A stretch of 8,927 nucleotides of DNA from Pelotomaculum_B sp041645005 (GCA_041645005.1 JBAZQW010000082.1:1-8927), one strand, 5' to 3'. Counted from the stretch's first letter, positions 1 to 6,813 are shown. Notes: generated from the sequence alone by a model not told the origin. Made by a program: numbers and translations.

Positions 1-1
1 A

Positions 2-169
2 GCCGGGCGTTACGCGCCTGAGGTGCACCTGGAAGAAGACATAGGGAAAGCGGTTAACAAAGGAATCTCCCTGGCAGGCCCAGAGGAAATTGTCTGCATC
101 ACCGGATCCTTATACATGGTGGCCGAGGCGAGGGAATATCTGCAAAGTGATAATAATCTAAAGGTATAA
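2..169 (+). CDS. folC: Folylpolyglutamate synthase / dihydrofolate synthase, C-terminal end (partial)
   Basis: This is the last 55 codons of a gene that begins before the window, read in the frame starting at base 2 and ending at TAA 167-169. The enzyme adds glutamates to folates (and, in bifunctional forms, makes dihydrofolate) in the cytoplasm using ATP. The visible tail has a variable helix rich in Glu and Lys, then a strand ending in ITGSLYMV followed by AEAREYL. This matches the end of the Mur-ligase-like C-terminal domain of FolC, where a GSLY-L-V-G/A-EAR sequence is typical. The active site lies outside the window, so nothing can be said about catalysis. FolC upstream of the DUF4321-maf-radC-mre cluster is a gene order I associate with clostridia, which supports the call. 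A related Mur ligase is the main alternative. Confidence 0.8.
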   Translation, partial: AGRYAPEVHLEEDIGKAVNKGISLAGPEEIVCITGSLYMVAEAREYLQSDNNLKV

Positions 170-218
170 AATGGAATTTATACTTATTGCGCCATAATTT
201 TAAAATTTTCACCACAGC

Positions 219-247
219 TTGTCATAAAATACTTATAATGATAAACT
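219..247 (+). promoter_or_regulatory. Candidate sigma-A promoter upstream of the DUF4321-maf genes
   Basis: In the 144-bp gap between folC and the next gene, TTGTCA (219-224, 5/6 to the consensus -35) is followed after 17 bases by TAAACT (242-247, 4/6 to the consensus -10). A perfect TATAAT at 234-239 lies nearby but has no good -35 at the right distance. Transcription would start near 254 and leave a leader of about 60 bases before the ATG at 314. This is pattern matching in AT-rich DNA, so confidence is limited. The rest of the gap holds nothing else I can name. Confidence 0.35.
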
Positions 248-313
248 AACATAGTAATATCACTCTATTTTTGCCGGGCGGAGAATCTCTTATCATATCC
301 GGGGGAAGAAGCT

Positions 314-571
314 ATGGCTAAAAATTTAAGGAGCTACGGTAGTACCTGGATCCTGGTTCTCCTTATATTAATAGGGGGCCTGACAGGCAGTGCCGTTGGT
401 GATGCCCTGACACCTGTCCTTCCCTGGTTGAAGTCTACTTCACTTATCGGGTTAAAGCCGTCAACATTAGATCTCAGGTTTCTAAACCTGACCTTTGGCT
501 TTACCTTTTCACTCGGACCGCTAACCGCGCTGGGCATGATTCTGGGCTATGTTGTCTATCGCCGGATTTGA
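314..571 (+). CDS. Small two-helix membrane protein, DUF4321 family
   Basis: An 85-residue protein of unknown function. A basic N-terminus (MAKNLRSYGS) precedes a hydrophobic helix at about residues 11-31, rich in Leu/Ile and Gly. A polar middle part (about 32-60) contains the LKPSTLDLRFLNLTFGF stretch. A second hydrophobic helix spans about 62-82, and the protein ends in YRRI. The positive charges at both ends suggest a hairpin with both termini in the cytoplasm. Size, two-helix layout and position between folC and maf fit the DUF4321 family of clostridia; this assignment is from memory. GGGGGA at 301-306 is a good ribosome site 7 bases before the ATG. The stop codon lies one base before the maf ATG, so the two genes are probably translationally coupled. 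I do not propose a function; the neighbourhood only hints at envelope or cell-shape biology. Confidence 0.75.
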   Translation: MAKNLRSYGSTWILVLLILIGGLTGSAVGDALTPVLPWLKSTSLIGLKPSTLDLRFLNLTFGFTFSLGPLTALGMILGYVVYRRI

Positions 572-572
572 A

Positions 573-1151
573 ATGAACAGAGAAATTATTCTTGCCTCAT
601 CATCCCCCCGCCGGGCGGAGTTATTAAAACAAATTGGTTTGCGTTTCCGGGTTTTTTGCTGTGATGTGGATGAAACGCCGCCTCCAGGTTTAAGCCCTTC
701 CCAACTGGTCGAACTCCTGGCTGAAAGGAAAGCCGCGGGTATTGCCGGTAAACTTGACGAAGGGATTGTGCTTGGCGCTGACACTGTGGTTGTATGGCAG
801 GGGCAGTTGCTTGGCAAGCCACTTCATGAGGAAGACGCTGTCCGTATGCTCAGTAAATTACAGGGCAGCGCTCACGAGGTATATACCGGGGTAGCCCTGA
901 TTGAGGCAGGCAGCGGAAGGCGCCTGGTTGACCATGAAAAGACGGTAGTTTATTTCAGGTCGCTGGGGGAAAATGAAATCAGACGCTATGCAGCCACGGG
1001 AGAGCCCCTGGATAAAGCCGGAGCATACGCGGTTCAAGGTTTGGCCGCTATTTTTATACACAGGTTGGAAGGGTGTTACACCAATGTTGTTGGGCTTCCG
1101 CTGGCCAAACTTTCTGTGATGCTAAAACAATTCGGTTACGATGTGCTATAA
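573..1151 (+). CDS. maf: Maf family nucleoside triphosphate pyrophosphatase (dTTP/UTP type)
   Basis: A 192-residue cytoplasmic enzyme of the Maf/HAM1-like fold. Known members hydrolyse dTTP, UTP and modified pyrimidine nucleotides to the monophosphate and pyrophosphate. Overexpression of Maf in Bacillus subtilis inhibits septation. Visible motifs are the N-terminal LASSSPRR (residues 7-14, substrate loop), LGADTVV (67-73, with the catalytic Asp70), GKP (81-83), EVYTGV (102-107) and EPLDKAGAYAVQG (144-156). This set is that of the YhdE-type dTTPase/UTPase branch. Length is normal for the family. The frame is open from an ATG at 549 inside the preceding gene. I chose ATG 573 because Maf proteins start only a few residues before the LASxSPRR motif, and it lies one base after the upstream stop codon. 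The ribosome site is weak, which is consistent with coupling to the small membrane protein before it. Confidence 0.95.
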   Translation: MNREIILASSSPRRAELLKQIGLRFRVFCCDVDETPPPGLSPSQLVELLAERKAAGIAGKLDEGIVLGADTVVVWQGQLLGKPLHEEDAVRMLSKLQGSAHEVYTGVALIEAGSGRRLVDHEKTVVYFRSLGENEIRRYAATGEPLDKAGAYAVQGLAAIFIHRLEGCYTNVVGLPLAKLSVMLKQFGYDVL

Positions 1152-1156
1152 AAATT

Positions 1157-1390
1157 TTCACAAGATTAACAGGATTAGTAGGATTAACAAGATTTCTAAA
1201 AAGATTAAAAATAGTCTTTAGATTCGTATACAATATATAGGTTTCATAATTTAATATCTAATCGATTTTTTACAAATATATAGTTAAAGAGGATAAATCA
1301 AAAATATAAGGTTATTGATTTATAAACCTACTTAAGCAATTTAAAGGTTTTTAATCCTGTAAATCCTGATAATCTTGTAAATCCTGTGAA
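1157..1390. repeat. Inverted-repeat element built of tandem 9-mers, around an AT-rich core
   Basis: The maf-radC gap is almost filled by one structured element. The left arm (1157-1195) is TTC followed by four tandem 9-mers of the form ACARGATTW at 1160, 1169, 1178 and 1187. The right arm (1352-1390) holds four 9-mers of the reverse complement at 1352, 1361, 1370 and 1379, ending in GAA. The arms match at 31 of 39 positions by my hand alignment. Between them lies about 156 bp of very AT-rich DNA with no open frame of note. The element starts 5 bases after the maf stop and ends 10 bases before the probable radC ribosome site. It resembles a MITE or an intergenic repeat; I see no transposase and no obvious target duplication. 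A GTG at 1386 in frame with radC lies inside the right arm. Confidence 0.8.
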
Positions 1391-1399
1391 ATGTTTTTT

Positions 1400-1403
1400 G
1401 GAG
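1400..1403 (+). promoter_or_regulatory. Ribosome site deciding the radC start
   Basis: GGAG at 1400-1403 lies 9 bases before an in-frame TTG at 1413. The alternative starts are poorer: GTG 1386 is inside the repeat element and upstream of this site, and ATG 1440 has no purine-rich site at a proper distance. TTG 1413 is therefore preferred. Confidence 0.45.
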
Positions 1404-1412
1404 TTGGTTCTT

Positions 1413-2108
1413 TTGGATACCGTTGGCTACCGGCCTACCATGAAGGAACTTCCCGAGGATATACGGCCGCGGGAAAGGCTTTTAAAAGAGGGAGCACAAG
1501 CTCTCTCCGATGTGGAACTTTTAGCGATACTCCTGGGGTCAGGTTTCAGGCAGGTAACCGCACTGGATTTGGCCGCACTGATCATAGCGCATTTTAAGAG
1601 CCTGCGTTCTCTTTTGGGCTCCACAATAGAAGAGTTAAGCGGGATTAAGGGCGTTGGACCGGCCAAAGCATGTCAGATCAAGGCCGCACTGGAGTTTGCC
1701 AGGAGGATGTCTCAATATACGGATAGCCCGCGCCCTGTGATTAAATCGCCCGAAGATGCCGCAAGCCTGCTGATGGAGGAAATGAGACACTTTGACCGCG
1801 AGCACTTCAGGGCGGTTTTGTTAAACACCAAGAACCAGGTCATCGGAACAGACAATATTTCAGTGGGAACACTGAATTCTTCCGCTGTACACCCGCGTGA
1901 ATTGTTCCGCAACGCCATAAAAAGGAGCGCCGCGTCGGTGATTCTGGTGCATAACCATCCCAGTGGTGATCCGGCTCCCAGCAGGGAAGACCTGGATATA
2001 ACCGAAAGACTCCGGGAAGTTGGAAAGATTATTGGCATTGAAGTCCTAGATCACATTATTATTGGAGATAATAGATTTATAAGTTTTAAGGCCAAAGGTT
2101 TCATATAA
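1413..2108 (+). CDS. radC: RadC family protein (UPF0758), JAMM/MPN+ domain
   Basis: A 231-residue protein if read from TTG 1413 (222 from ATG 1440, 240 from GTG 1386). The N-terminal third has the family signature PRERLLKEGAQALSDVELL and a helix-hairpin-helix segment with IKGVGPAKA (about residues 78-86), which suggests DNA contact. The C-terminal half is a JAB1/MPN+ metalloprotease-like domain with the zinc motif HNHPSGDPAPSREDLD. The metal ligands would be His180, His182 and Asp193 in the TTG numbering. The name comes from an E. coli mutant later traced to recG, so a repair role is not established; the family is widely called a DNA repair protein. Its place between maf and mreB is classic for Firmicutes. 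The C-terminus GDNRFISFKAKGF is typical and complete. The start codon is the only uncertain part. Confidence 0.93.
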   Translation: MDTVGYRPTMKELPEDIRPRERLLKEGAQALSDVELLAILLGSGFRQVTALDLAALIIAHFKSLRSLLGSTIEELSGIKGVGPAKACQIKAALEFARRMSQYTDSPRPVIKSPEDAASLLMEEMRHFDREHFRAVLLNTKNQVIGTDNISVGTLNSSAVHPRELFRNAIKRSAASVILVHNHPSGDPAPSREDLDITERLREVGKIIGIEVLDHIIIGDNRFISFKAKGFI

Positions 2109-2118
2109 GCAAAGGCTG

Positions 2119-2146
2119 TTGAAAAAGCTTTAATAGCCGCAATACT
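2119..2146 (+). promoter_or_regulatory. Candidate promoter for mreB
   Basis: In the 61-bp radC-mreB gap, TTGAAA (2119-2124, 5/6 to the -35 consensus) is followed after 16 bases by AATACT (2141-2146, 4/6 to the -10 consensus). It would begin a transcript covering mreB and the genes after it. The predicted start, near 2153, lies against the ribosome site GAGAGGGG (2155-2162), giving a very short leader, which weakens the call. Confidence 0.25.
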
Positions 2147-2169
2147 AATTTTAAGAGAGGGGCCGGTAA

Positions 2170-3201
2170 ATGCGCATCGGTCTGTTTTCAAAAGATATGG
2201 GGATGGATTTAGGTACTGCCAACTCCCTGGTTTATGTCAAGGGGAAGGGGATTGTGATCCGCGAACCTTCTGTGGTGGCCATCCAGAAGGATACCGGGCA
2301 GGTTCTGGCTGTCGGTGAAGACGCTAAAAGGATGATCGGCCGCACACCCGGCAACATTGTAGCCATCAGGCCTTTGAGGGATGGTGTAATCGCTGATTTC
2401 GACGTAACCCAGAGCATGATCAAGTACTTTATCAATAAAGCTTTACGGGGACGCACCTTCCTGGTGCGGCCGAGGGTTGTCGTAGGTGTCCCGTCTGGTG
2501 TTACCGCCGTGGAAGAAAGAGCTGTGCGTGAAGCTGCCCTTCAGGCAGGCGCACGTGAAGCCTACCTGATTGAGGAACCCATGGCGGCGGCGATTGGGTC
2601 CGGGCTGCCTGTTCACGAGCCAACCGGCAACATGATAGTGGATATAGGTGGTGGAACTACCGAGGTTGCCGTTATTTCCCTCGGAGGAGTTGTAACCAGC
2701 CGGTCTATCCGGATAGCCAGTGATGAAATGGATGATGCTATCATCAGCCACGTCAAGCGTACTTACAATTTATTGATTGGTGAACGCACAGCGGAACAAA
2801 TTAAAATTAAGATTGGTACGGCCTATCCCGTAGAGCCTATGGAAACTGATGAAGTGAGGGGGCGTGATCTTGTCTCGGGTCTGCCCAAAACCGTTCAAAT
2901 CACCTCAGTGGAGATCTATAAGGCGCTTTCAGAACCGGTATCCAGTATAATTGAAGCGATTAAGGCAACTTTAGAGCATACCCCGCCAGAACTGGCGGCT
3001 GATATCATGGACCGCGGCATTGTTATGGCCGGCGGAGGGTCCCTTTTGCGAGGCCTGGACCGCCTGGTGAGCGAGGAGACAGGCATGCCTGTGCATCTTG
3101 CCGACGAACCCCTCCTGGCCGTAGCCTACGGAGCAGGAAGGGTCCTGGAAAACATTGATGTGCTGCGCAAGGTGCTGATCCAGCCCAAAAGGCTAGCCTA
3201 G
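2170..3201 (+). CDS. mreB: Rod-shape-determining protein MreB (bacterial actin)
   Basis: A 343-residue actin-fold ATPase that forms antiparallel filaments under the membrane and guides side-wall peptidoglycan synthesis with MreC, MreD, RodA and PBP2. Motifs in order are: phosphate-1 DLGTAN (residues 13-18), the IEEPMAAAIG segment (134-143) that carries the hydrolytic glutamate of actin-like proteins, phosphate-2 DIGGGTTE (158-165), and the adenosine motif GGGSLLRGL (288-296). Length is normal. The N-terminus MRIGLFSKDMG puts hydrophobic residues ahead of the first motif, and some MreB proteins use this end to bind the membrane. The ATG has a strong ribosome site, GAGAGGGG (2155-2162), 7 bases upstream. 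It is the first gene of the mreBCD-PBP2 block. Mbl or MreBH paralogues cannot be separated from MreB by sequence alone, but the context with mreC and mreD favours MreB. Confidence 0.97.
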   Translation: MRIGLFSKDMGMDLGTANSLVYVKGKGIVIREPSVVAIQKDTGQVLAVGEDAKRMIGRTPGNIVAIRPLRDGVIADFDVTQSMIKYFINKALRGRTFLVRPRVVVGVPSGVTAVEERAVREAALQAGAREAYLIEEPMAAAIGSGLPVHEPTGNMIVDIGGGTTEVAVISLGGVVTSRSIRIASDEMDDAIISHVKRTYNLLIGERTAEQIKIKIGTAYPVEPMETDEVRGRDLVSGLPKTVQITSVEIYKALSEPVSSIIEAIKATLEHTPPELAADIMDRGIVMAGGGSLLRGLDRLVSEETGMPVHLADEPLLAVAYGAGRVLENIDVLRKVLIQPKRLA

Positions 3202-3204
3202 TTG

Positions 3205-3290
3205 GACGTGAGACATTAGATAGTGGAAGACAGAAGACAGAATGAACTTAAAAAATATTCTGTATTCTGACTCCTGACTCCTGTATTCTA
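3205..3290. repeat. Heptameric tandem repeat with an imperfect palindrome (mreB-mreC gap)
   Basis: Beginning 3 bases after the mreB stop, the sequence falls into 7-bp units. On the left are GACGTGA (3205), GACATTA (3212), GATAGTG (3219), GAAGACA (3226 and 3233) and GAATGAA (3240). On the right are TATTCTG (3256 and 3263), ACTCCTG (3270 and 3277) and TATTCTA (3284). Bases 3231-3244 pair with 3256-3269 at 12 of 14 positions around an 11-base loop, so an RNA hairpin could form between mreB and mreC. No good U-run follows the stem, so I do not call it a terminator. It resembles the short tandem repeats described in some cyanobacteria and other bacteria. Confidence 0.75.
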
Positions 3291-3308
3291 AAAAGAACTT
3301 GGTGGGGA

Positions 3309-4178
3309 GTGAAGTATGGGGTGCGTTGGGTTACTGCCAAAAGACTGCTTTTCCTGGTTGTCCTGATAGCGGTCACTCTGGCGGCAATGCGCGCTACAGT
3401 TCCTGAGCGGACCCGGTTGACACCCCTGGGATCAAAATTCAGGGATGTTATTGAGCCAGTGCAGACAGGACTTACCTGGGTGGGCAGGCAAGTGCATTAC
3501 TTGATCTCTTTCCCGGTTTCCATGGTCGGCGCAACAGCGCGCAGCCAGGCTCTGGAGCAGGAAATAGAGCGCCTTGAGAGTGAAATTATCCAGTTGAATG
3601 AGTATAAAATGGAAAACCAGAGGTTGACCGGGCTGCTTAATTACGAACAGGTTATGGCCCAAAAATTTAATCTTCTGACAGCGTCTGTAATCAGCAGGGA
3701 TTCGGGCAAATGGTTTGGAACCGTGACACTAAACAGGGGTTTAAAAGACGGAGTAAAGGAAAACATGACTGTTCTCACTCCTGAGGGTCTGGTAGGACGG
3801 GTTGTATCCATTTCTGCTTCTACCTGCGAGGTTCTTTTAATCACAGACCCAAACAGCGGAGTCAGCTCTTTGGTTCAGGATACCCGTACTCCTGGCATTG
3901 TTGAAGGGGTAGATGGTAGAACGGTAATAGCCAGGATGATCCATATCCCCAATAATGATCCGGTAGAAGTTGGACAGGCGGTGGTGACTTCCGGCCTCGG
4001 CAGTATTTTCCCAAAAGGCATACCAGTGGGTGAAATTGCCGGCATCCGAAATGAACCTTCCGGGCTGTTCTTAAGCGCGGAAATACGCCCTTTCGCAAAT
4101 TTAAACAATTTGGAAGAAGTGTTTATCGTGACTTTTTCTCAGCCTGAAACCAATTCCCCTCGTGTGGGAGGTCAGTAA
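3309..4178 (+). CDS. mreC: Rod-shape-determining protein MreC
   Basis: A 289-residue bitopic membrane protein. A short basic N-terminus precedes one transmembrane helix (about residues 12-28), which anchors a large extracytoplasmic part. A coiled coil follows at about 76-116 (AxxQEIERLESEI-type heptads) and is used for dimerisation in known MreC. The two-part beta domain spans about 122-276 and carries the conserved stretch TSGLGSIFPKGIPVG (227-241). MreC links MreB filaments to the PBPs and is thought to activate PBP2. Length is normal. The start is uncertain. GTG 3309 overlaps the purine-rich GGTGGGGAG (3301-3309), whereas GTG 3321, four codons on, lies 11 bases after it and may be the true start. 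The stop codon is immediately followed by the mreD ATG, so the pair is tightly coupled. Confidence 0.95.
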   Translation: MKYGVRWVTAKRLLFLVVLIAVTLAAMRATVPERTRLTPLGSKFRDVIEPVQTGLTWVGRQVHYLISFPVSMVGATARSQALEQEIERLESEIIQLNEYKMENQRLTGLLNYEQVMAQKFNLLTASVISRDSGKWFGTVTLNRGLKDGVKENMTVLTPEGLVGRVVSISASTCEVLLITDPNSGVSSLVQDTRTPGIVEGVDGRTVIARMIHIPNNDPVEVGQAVVTSGLGSIFPKGIPVGEIAGIRNEPSGLFLSAEIRPFANLNNLEEVFIVTFSQPETNSPRVGGQ

Positions 4179-4670
4179 ATGCAGTTACCCTTTTACCTGC
4201 TCCTGCTGGGGGTTGTTATGATTTTCCAGACAACCATACTCGATACTGTGGCAATTGCAGGGATAAAACCCGACCTTGTATTGCTCCTGGTGGTGTTGAG
4301 CGGCTTCCTCCTGGGTACCAGAGAGGGGGCTTTTTTGGGTTTCGTCGGAGGAATTGTAGAGGACTTGTTTTCAGGCAGCTACATTGGTATAAACGCCCTT
4401 TCTAAAATGGCGGCGGGGTACCTGGCGGGGGCGGCAGGCGAGCGCCTTTACAGGGAAAACATCCCGATTGCGACAGGTGTAACTTTTTTCACCTCGCTGG
4501 CTGGTTTAATAGTGAATTACCTGTTGCTTTTATATCTTAATATTCATGTTTCACCATTATACGCTTTTTTCAGGGTGGCCTTACCTACAGCAGCTTATAC
4601 CGCGGTGCTGGCACCGTTTATTTTCAAGCGCATCTTCCATTACATTCAGCTCCGGGGCAGAGATCTTTAA
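4179..4670 (+). CDS. mreD: Rod-shape-determining protein MreD
   Basis: A 163-residue integral membrane protein with about five hydrophobic helices: about residues 4-25, 30-48, 51-70, 95-120 and 127-152. The motif KPDLVLLLVV (30-39) and the GFVGGIVEDLFSGSYIGINAL segment, where a Gly-rich helix meets an acidic pair, are characteristic of MreD. Known MreD proteins work with MreC in the elongasome; their exact biochemical role is still unclear. The ATG follows the mreC stop with no gap, and the ribosome site GGGAGGT (4166-4172) lies inside the end of mreC, so translation is coupled. Position between mreC and PBP2, length and topology all agree. An S-component of an ECF transporter has a similar size and topology but would not be expected here. 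Confidence 0.93.
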   Translation: MQLPFYLLLLGVVMIFQTTILDTVAIAGIKPDLVLLLVVLSGFLLGTREGAFLGFVGGIVEDLFSGSYIGINALSKMAAGYLAGAAGERLYRENIPIATGVTFFTSLAGLIVNYLLLLYLNIHVSPLYAFFRVALPTAAYTAVLAPFIFKRIFHYIQLRGRDL

Positions 4671-4672
4671 TA

Positions 4673-4718
4673 GTCGTGGGTCGTGAGTATCCAGGCATTC
4701 CTTGCAGGAATTTTCTTT
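4673..4718. repeat. Heptamer repeat remnant with small hairpin (mreD-PBP2 gap)
   Basis: Directly after the mreD stop, GTCGTGG (4673-4679) and GTCGTGA (4680-4686) are tandem heptamers of the same kind as those after mreB and minE. They lead into CAGGCATTCCT (4692-4702), an 11-mer that recurs exactly at 8488-8498. The 11-mer overlaps a short perfect hairpin, ATTCCT (4697-4702), loop TGC, AGGAAT (4706-4711), followed by a T-rich stretch (4711-4717). That could act as a weak attenuator between mreD and PBP2, but the stem is only 6 bp. Confidence 0.55.
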
Positions 4719-4740
4719 ATGACATGGGGGAGGGGAGAGA

Positions 4741-6696
4741 ATGGAAAGAAATTATCTGGAAAATAAGATGAGGATTTTTCTCATTGTTGTCTGTGCCATC
4801 TTTCTCATCCTTTTTGGCAGGCTTGCTTACATGCAGCTTGTGCAAAATGATAAATTTTCCACCCTGGCCCGGGAAAACCGGATCAGGCTGATTACTATTA
4901 CCGCGCCCCGTGGAGAGGTCTTTGACCGTAATGGGATCAAACTTGTGGGAAATCAGCCAGTTTATACCGTTTCCCTGGTTAATCTCGGGAACAAGGATAC
5001 TGGTGGGGTAGCCGAAAGGCTTGCCGGAATCCTTGGTATTGACCCTCAGGAGATTCAACAGAAAATAAACCAGCAGAAACGGCTGTACGAACCTGTAAAA
5101 ATAGCCACCATGGTACCGCTGGAAATTGTCACCAGGATCGAGGAGCAGCGCCTTGAACTTCCAGGTGTCGCCATCGATATTGAACCGCTGCGGGCGTACC
5201 CCAACGGGAATTTGTTGGCACACGTGATGGGTTATGTGCGGCAGATTAACGAAGAGCAGCTGGCTGAAAACAAGGATAAAGGCTACAAGCTGGGCGATAA
5301 CTACGGGCAGTCAGGGCTTGAAAACTCTTATGAACAGTACCTGCGGGGCCAGGACGGGGGCCGCCAGGTGGAAGTGGACTCAATGGCCAGGCCGGTCAGG
5401 GATCTGGGCATAAAGGAGCCGGTGCCAGGCAACAACCTGGTGCTTACCATAGACCAAAGAGTGCAGAAGGCGGCTGAGGAAGCCCTGGTCAGGGCGTCAC
5501 AGCAGGCTGTCAAGGAAGGCTTTGGTGAGGCCAAGGCCGGAGCGGCTGTAGCTCTGGACGTGCGGAGCGGAGCGGTGCTGGCTATGGCCAGTTACCCCAC
5601 CTACGATCCGGTCAAGCTTTCGGGTGTGCTCTCACAAAAAGATTATAACGAGATTTTTAACTCTCCCTTTAAGCCGATATTGAACCGTGCTTTATTGCCA
5701 TACGCCCCGGGTTCAACTTTTAAAATGATTGTCGCTATGGCCGCCCTGGAGGCCGGTAAGGTTAACCCAAAGGATACCATTTCTGATCCAGGCTACTTTT
5801 TCCTGGGCAGAGCATTCAACGACTGGAAGCTGGACGGCCATGGCAGGGTTGATTTGATCAGAGCCATCAAGGTATCCTGCGATACCTATTTTTATCAGTT
5901 GGGTTTCAAAACAGGTATTGATGATATCTCACGGATGGCCCGTCAGTTCGGTCTGGGTGAAAAGACCGGTATCGAACTGCCGGGTGAAGAAGAAGGTGTG
6001 GTCCCAAGTCGGGATGCTAAAGTTGAACAAAGATTATATTATTTAAGTAATGAGGACACGGTCAAAGCCAAGGAAATAGTAAAGCGCTATAACGATCTGC
6101 TGAGCAAGGCTGTTGATGAGAACCAGCGCAATTCCCTTCAACAAAAACAATACGACGAACTGCTGGAGATAGATTGGGAACTGGCCTGGCATGACTATGA
6201 CACGATTATTTCTTCGATTGGCCAGGGGGACAACAGGTACAACCCTCTCGAACTGGCAAACTATATAGCCACTATCGCCAACGGAGGAACCCGCTATAAG
6301 CCTTACCTTGTTCAGAAGGTTGTGGACATAAACGGCAAGGTAATCAAAGAGAACGGGCCTGTTGAATTGGGCCATGTCAACGTTTCACCCCAAACGCTGG
6401 CAATAATCAGGCAGGGTATGCACGAGGTGACTCTGCCTCCTGACGGTACCGCCTACGGCTTTTTTGTGGGCTTCCCCCAGGTGGGGGCGAAAACAGGGAC
6501 GGCGGAAGTTGCCGGCCACAGCCCGCACGCGCTGTTTGTGGCGTTTGCCCCATATGACAATCCGGAGATCGCCATAGCATCCGTTTTGGAGTTTGCCGGT
6601 CATGGCGGCACCATAGCAGGACCGGTGGCCGAGGACATGCTCGCGGCTTATTTGGGTCTGCCTATACCTGGCGAAAAGCAAGTGAAAAGCCCTTAA
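4741..6696 (+). CDS. mrdA: Penicillin-binding protein 2, elongation-specific transpeptidase
   Basis: A 651-residue class B PBP that cross-links peptidoglycan for side-wall growth together with RodA and MreBCD. An N-terminal transmembrane helix (about residues 11-30) is followed by the PBP dimerisation domain, with RGEVFDRNG near 58-66 and the YGQSGLENSYEQYLRG segment before the catalytic part. Transpeptidase motifs are SxxK = Ser325-Thr-Phe-Lys328 (in APGSTFKM), SxN-type = Ser379-Cys-Asp381, and KTG = Lys584-Thr-Gly586. The SCD form of the second motif is usual in PBP2. A charged, helix-like stretch (about 425-480, rich in Lys, Glu, Gln and Asp) between GVVPS and SIGQG is longer than in many PBP2 proteins. 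The ribosome site is a long G/A tract at 4726-4737. The gene ends 23 bases before a terminator. A SpoVD/PBP3-like identity is less likely because no PASTA domain is present and the neighbours are mreBCD. Confidence 0.93.
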   Translation: MERNYLENKMRIFLIVVCAIFLILFGRLAYMQLVQNDKFSTLARENRIRLITITAPRGEVFDRNGIKLVGNQPVYTVSLVNLGNKDTGGVAERLAGILGIDPQEIQQKINQQKRLYEPVKIATMVPLEIVTRIEEQRLELPGVAIDIEPLRAYPNGNLLAHVMGYVRQINEEQLAENKDKGYKLGDNYGQSGLENSYEQYLRGQDGGRQVEVDSMARPVRDLGIKEPVPGNNLVLTIDQRVQKAAEEALVRASQQAVKEGFGEAKAGAAVALDVRSGAVLAMASYPTYDPVKLSGVLSQKDYNEIFNSPFKPILNRALLPYAPGSTFKMIVAMAALEAGKVNPKDTISDPGYFFLGRAFNDWKLDGHGRVDLIRAIKVSCDTYFYQLGFKTGIDDISRMARQFGLGEKTGIELPGEEEGVVPSRDAKVEQRLYYLSNEDTVKAKEIVKRYNDLLSKAVDENQRNSLQQKQYDELLEIDWELAWHDYDTIISSIGQGDNRYNPLELANYIATIANGGTRYKPYLVQKVVDINGKVIKENGPVELGHVNVSPQTLAIIRQGMHEVTLPPDGTAYGFFVGFPQVGAKTGTAEVAGHSPHALFVAFAPYDNPEIAIASVLEFAGHGGTIAGPVAEDMLAAYLGLPIPGEKQVKSP

Positions 6697-6719
6697 TAGT
6701 TATGTTGATTTTCTGGCAT

Positions 6720-6754
6720 AAAACGGGGTTCTTTTTACCCTGTTTTTTGTTTTA
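6720..6754 (+). terminator. Rho-independent terminator after PBP2
   Basis: A 10-bp stem is formed by AAAACGGGGT (6720-6729) and ACCCTGTTTT (6737-6746), with one G-T wobble and a 7-base T-rich loop. It is followed by TTGTTTT. It ends the mreB-PBP2 transcript and separates it from the min genes. Confidence 0.85.
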
Positions 6755-6756
6755 TA

Positions 6757-6786
6757 TTAGCAGGATTTGGTTATCAACTGTAGAAT
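6757..6786 (+). promoter_or_regulatory. Candidate promoter for minCDE
   Basis: Just after the terminator, TTAGCA (6757-6762, 4/6 to the -35 consensus) and TAGAAT (6781-6786, 5/6 to the -10 consensus) are 18 bases apart. A transcript would start near 6793 and give a leader of about 27 bases containing the minC ribosome site. The terminator upstream makes a promoter here likely, but the exact elements are a weak match. Confidence 0.35.
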
Positions 6787-6805
6787 TAACTGGTAATTAT
6801 AGAAC

Positions 6806-6813
6806 AGGAGGAG
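6806..6813 (+). promoter_or_regulatory. Strong ribosome site fixing the TTG start of minC
   Basis: AGGAGGAG at 6806-6813 lies 6 bases before TTG 6820. No in-frame ATG or GTG precedes the MinC domain, so this near-ideal site settles the unusual start codon. Confidence 0.8.

Noticed and set aside
196..207. Perfect AT palindrome AATTTTAAAATT after folC
   Set aside because: Only A and T, no GC stem and no following T-run, so it is not a terminator. Such palindromes are expected by chance in AT-rich DNA.
549..572. Earlier ATG for maf, overlapping the end of the DUF4321 gene
   Set aside because: The extra eight residues precede the normal Maf N-terminus, and ATG 573 puts the SPRR motif at its usual distance from the start.
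1391..1597. ATG-started frame in a second + frame at the beginning of radC
   Set aside because: Out of frame with radC, low protein-like character, and it ends inside the conserved RadC N-terminal domain.
4717..5223. 168-codon open frame on the minus strand inside PBP2
   Set aside because: It lies opposite a gene with all PBP2 motifs, has no family resemblance and no ribosome site I could support. It is a shadow of the codon usage on the + strand.
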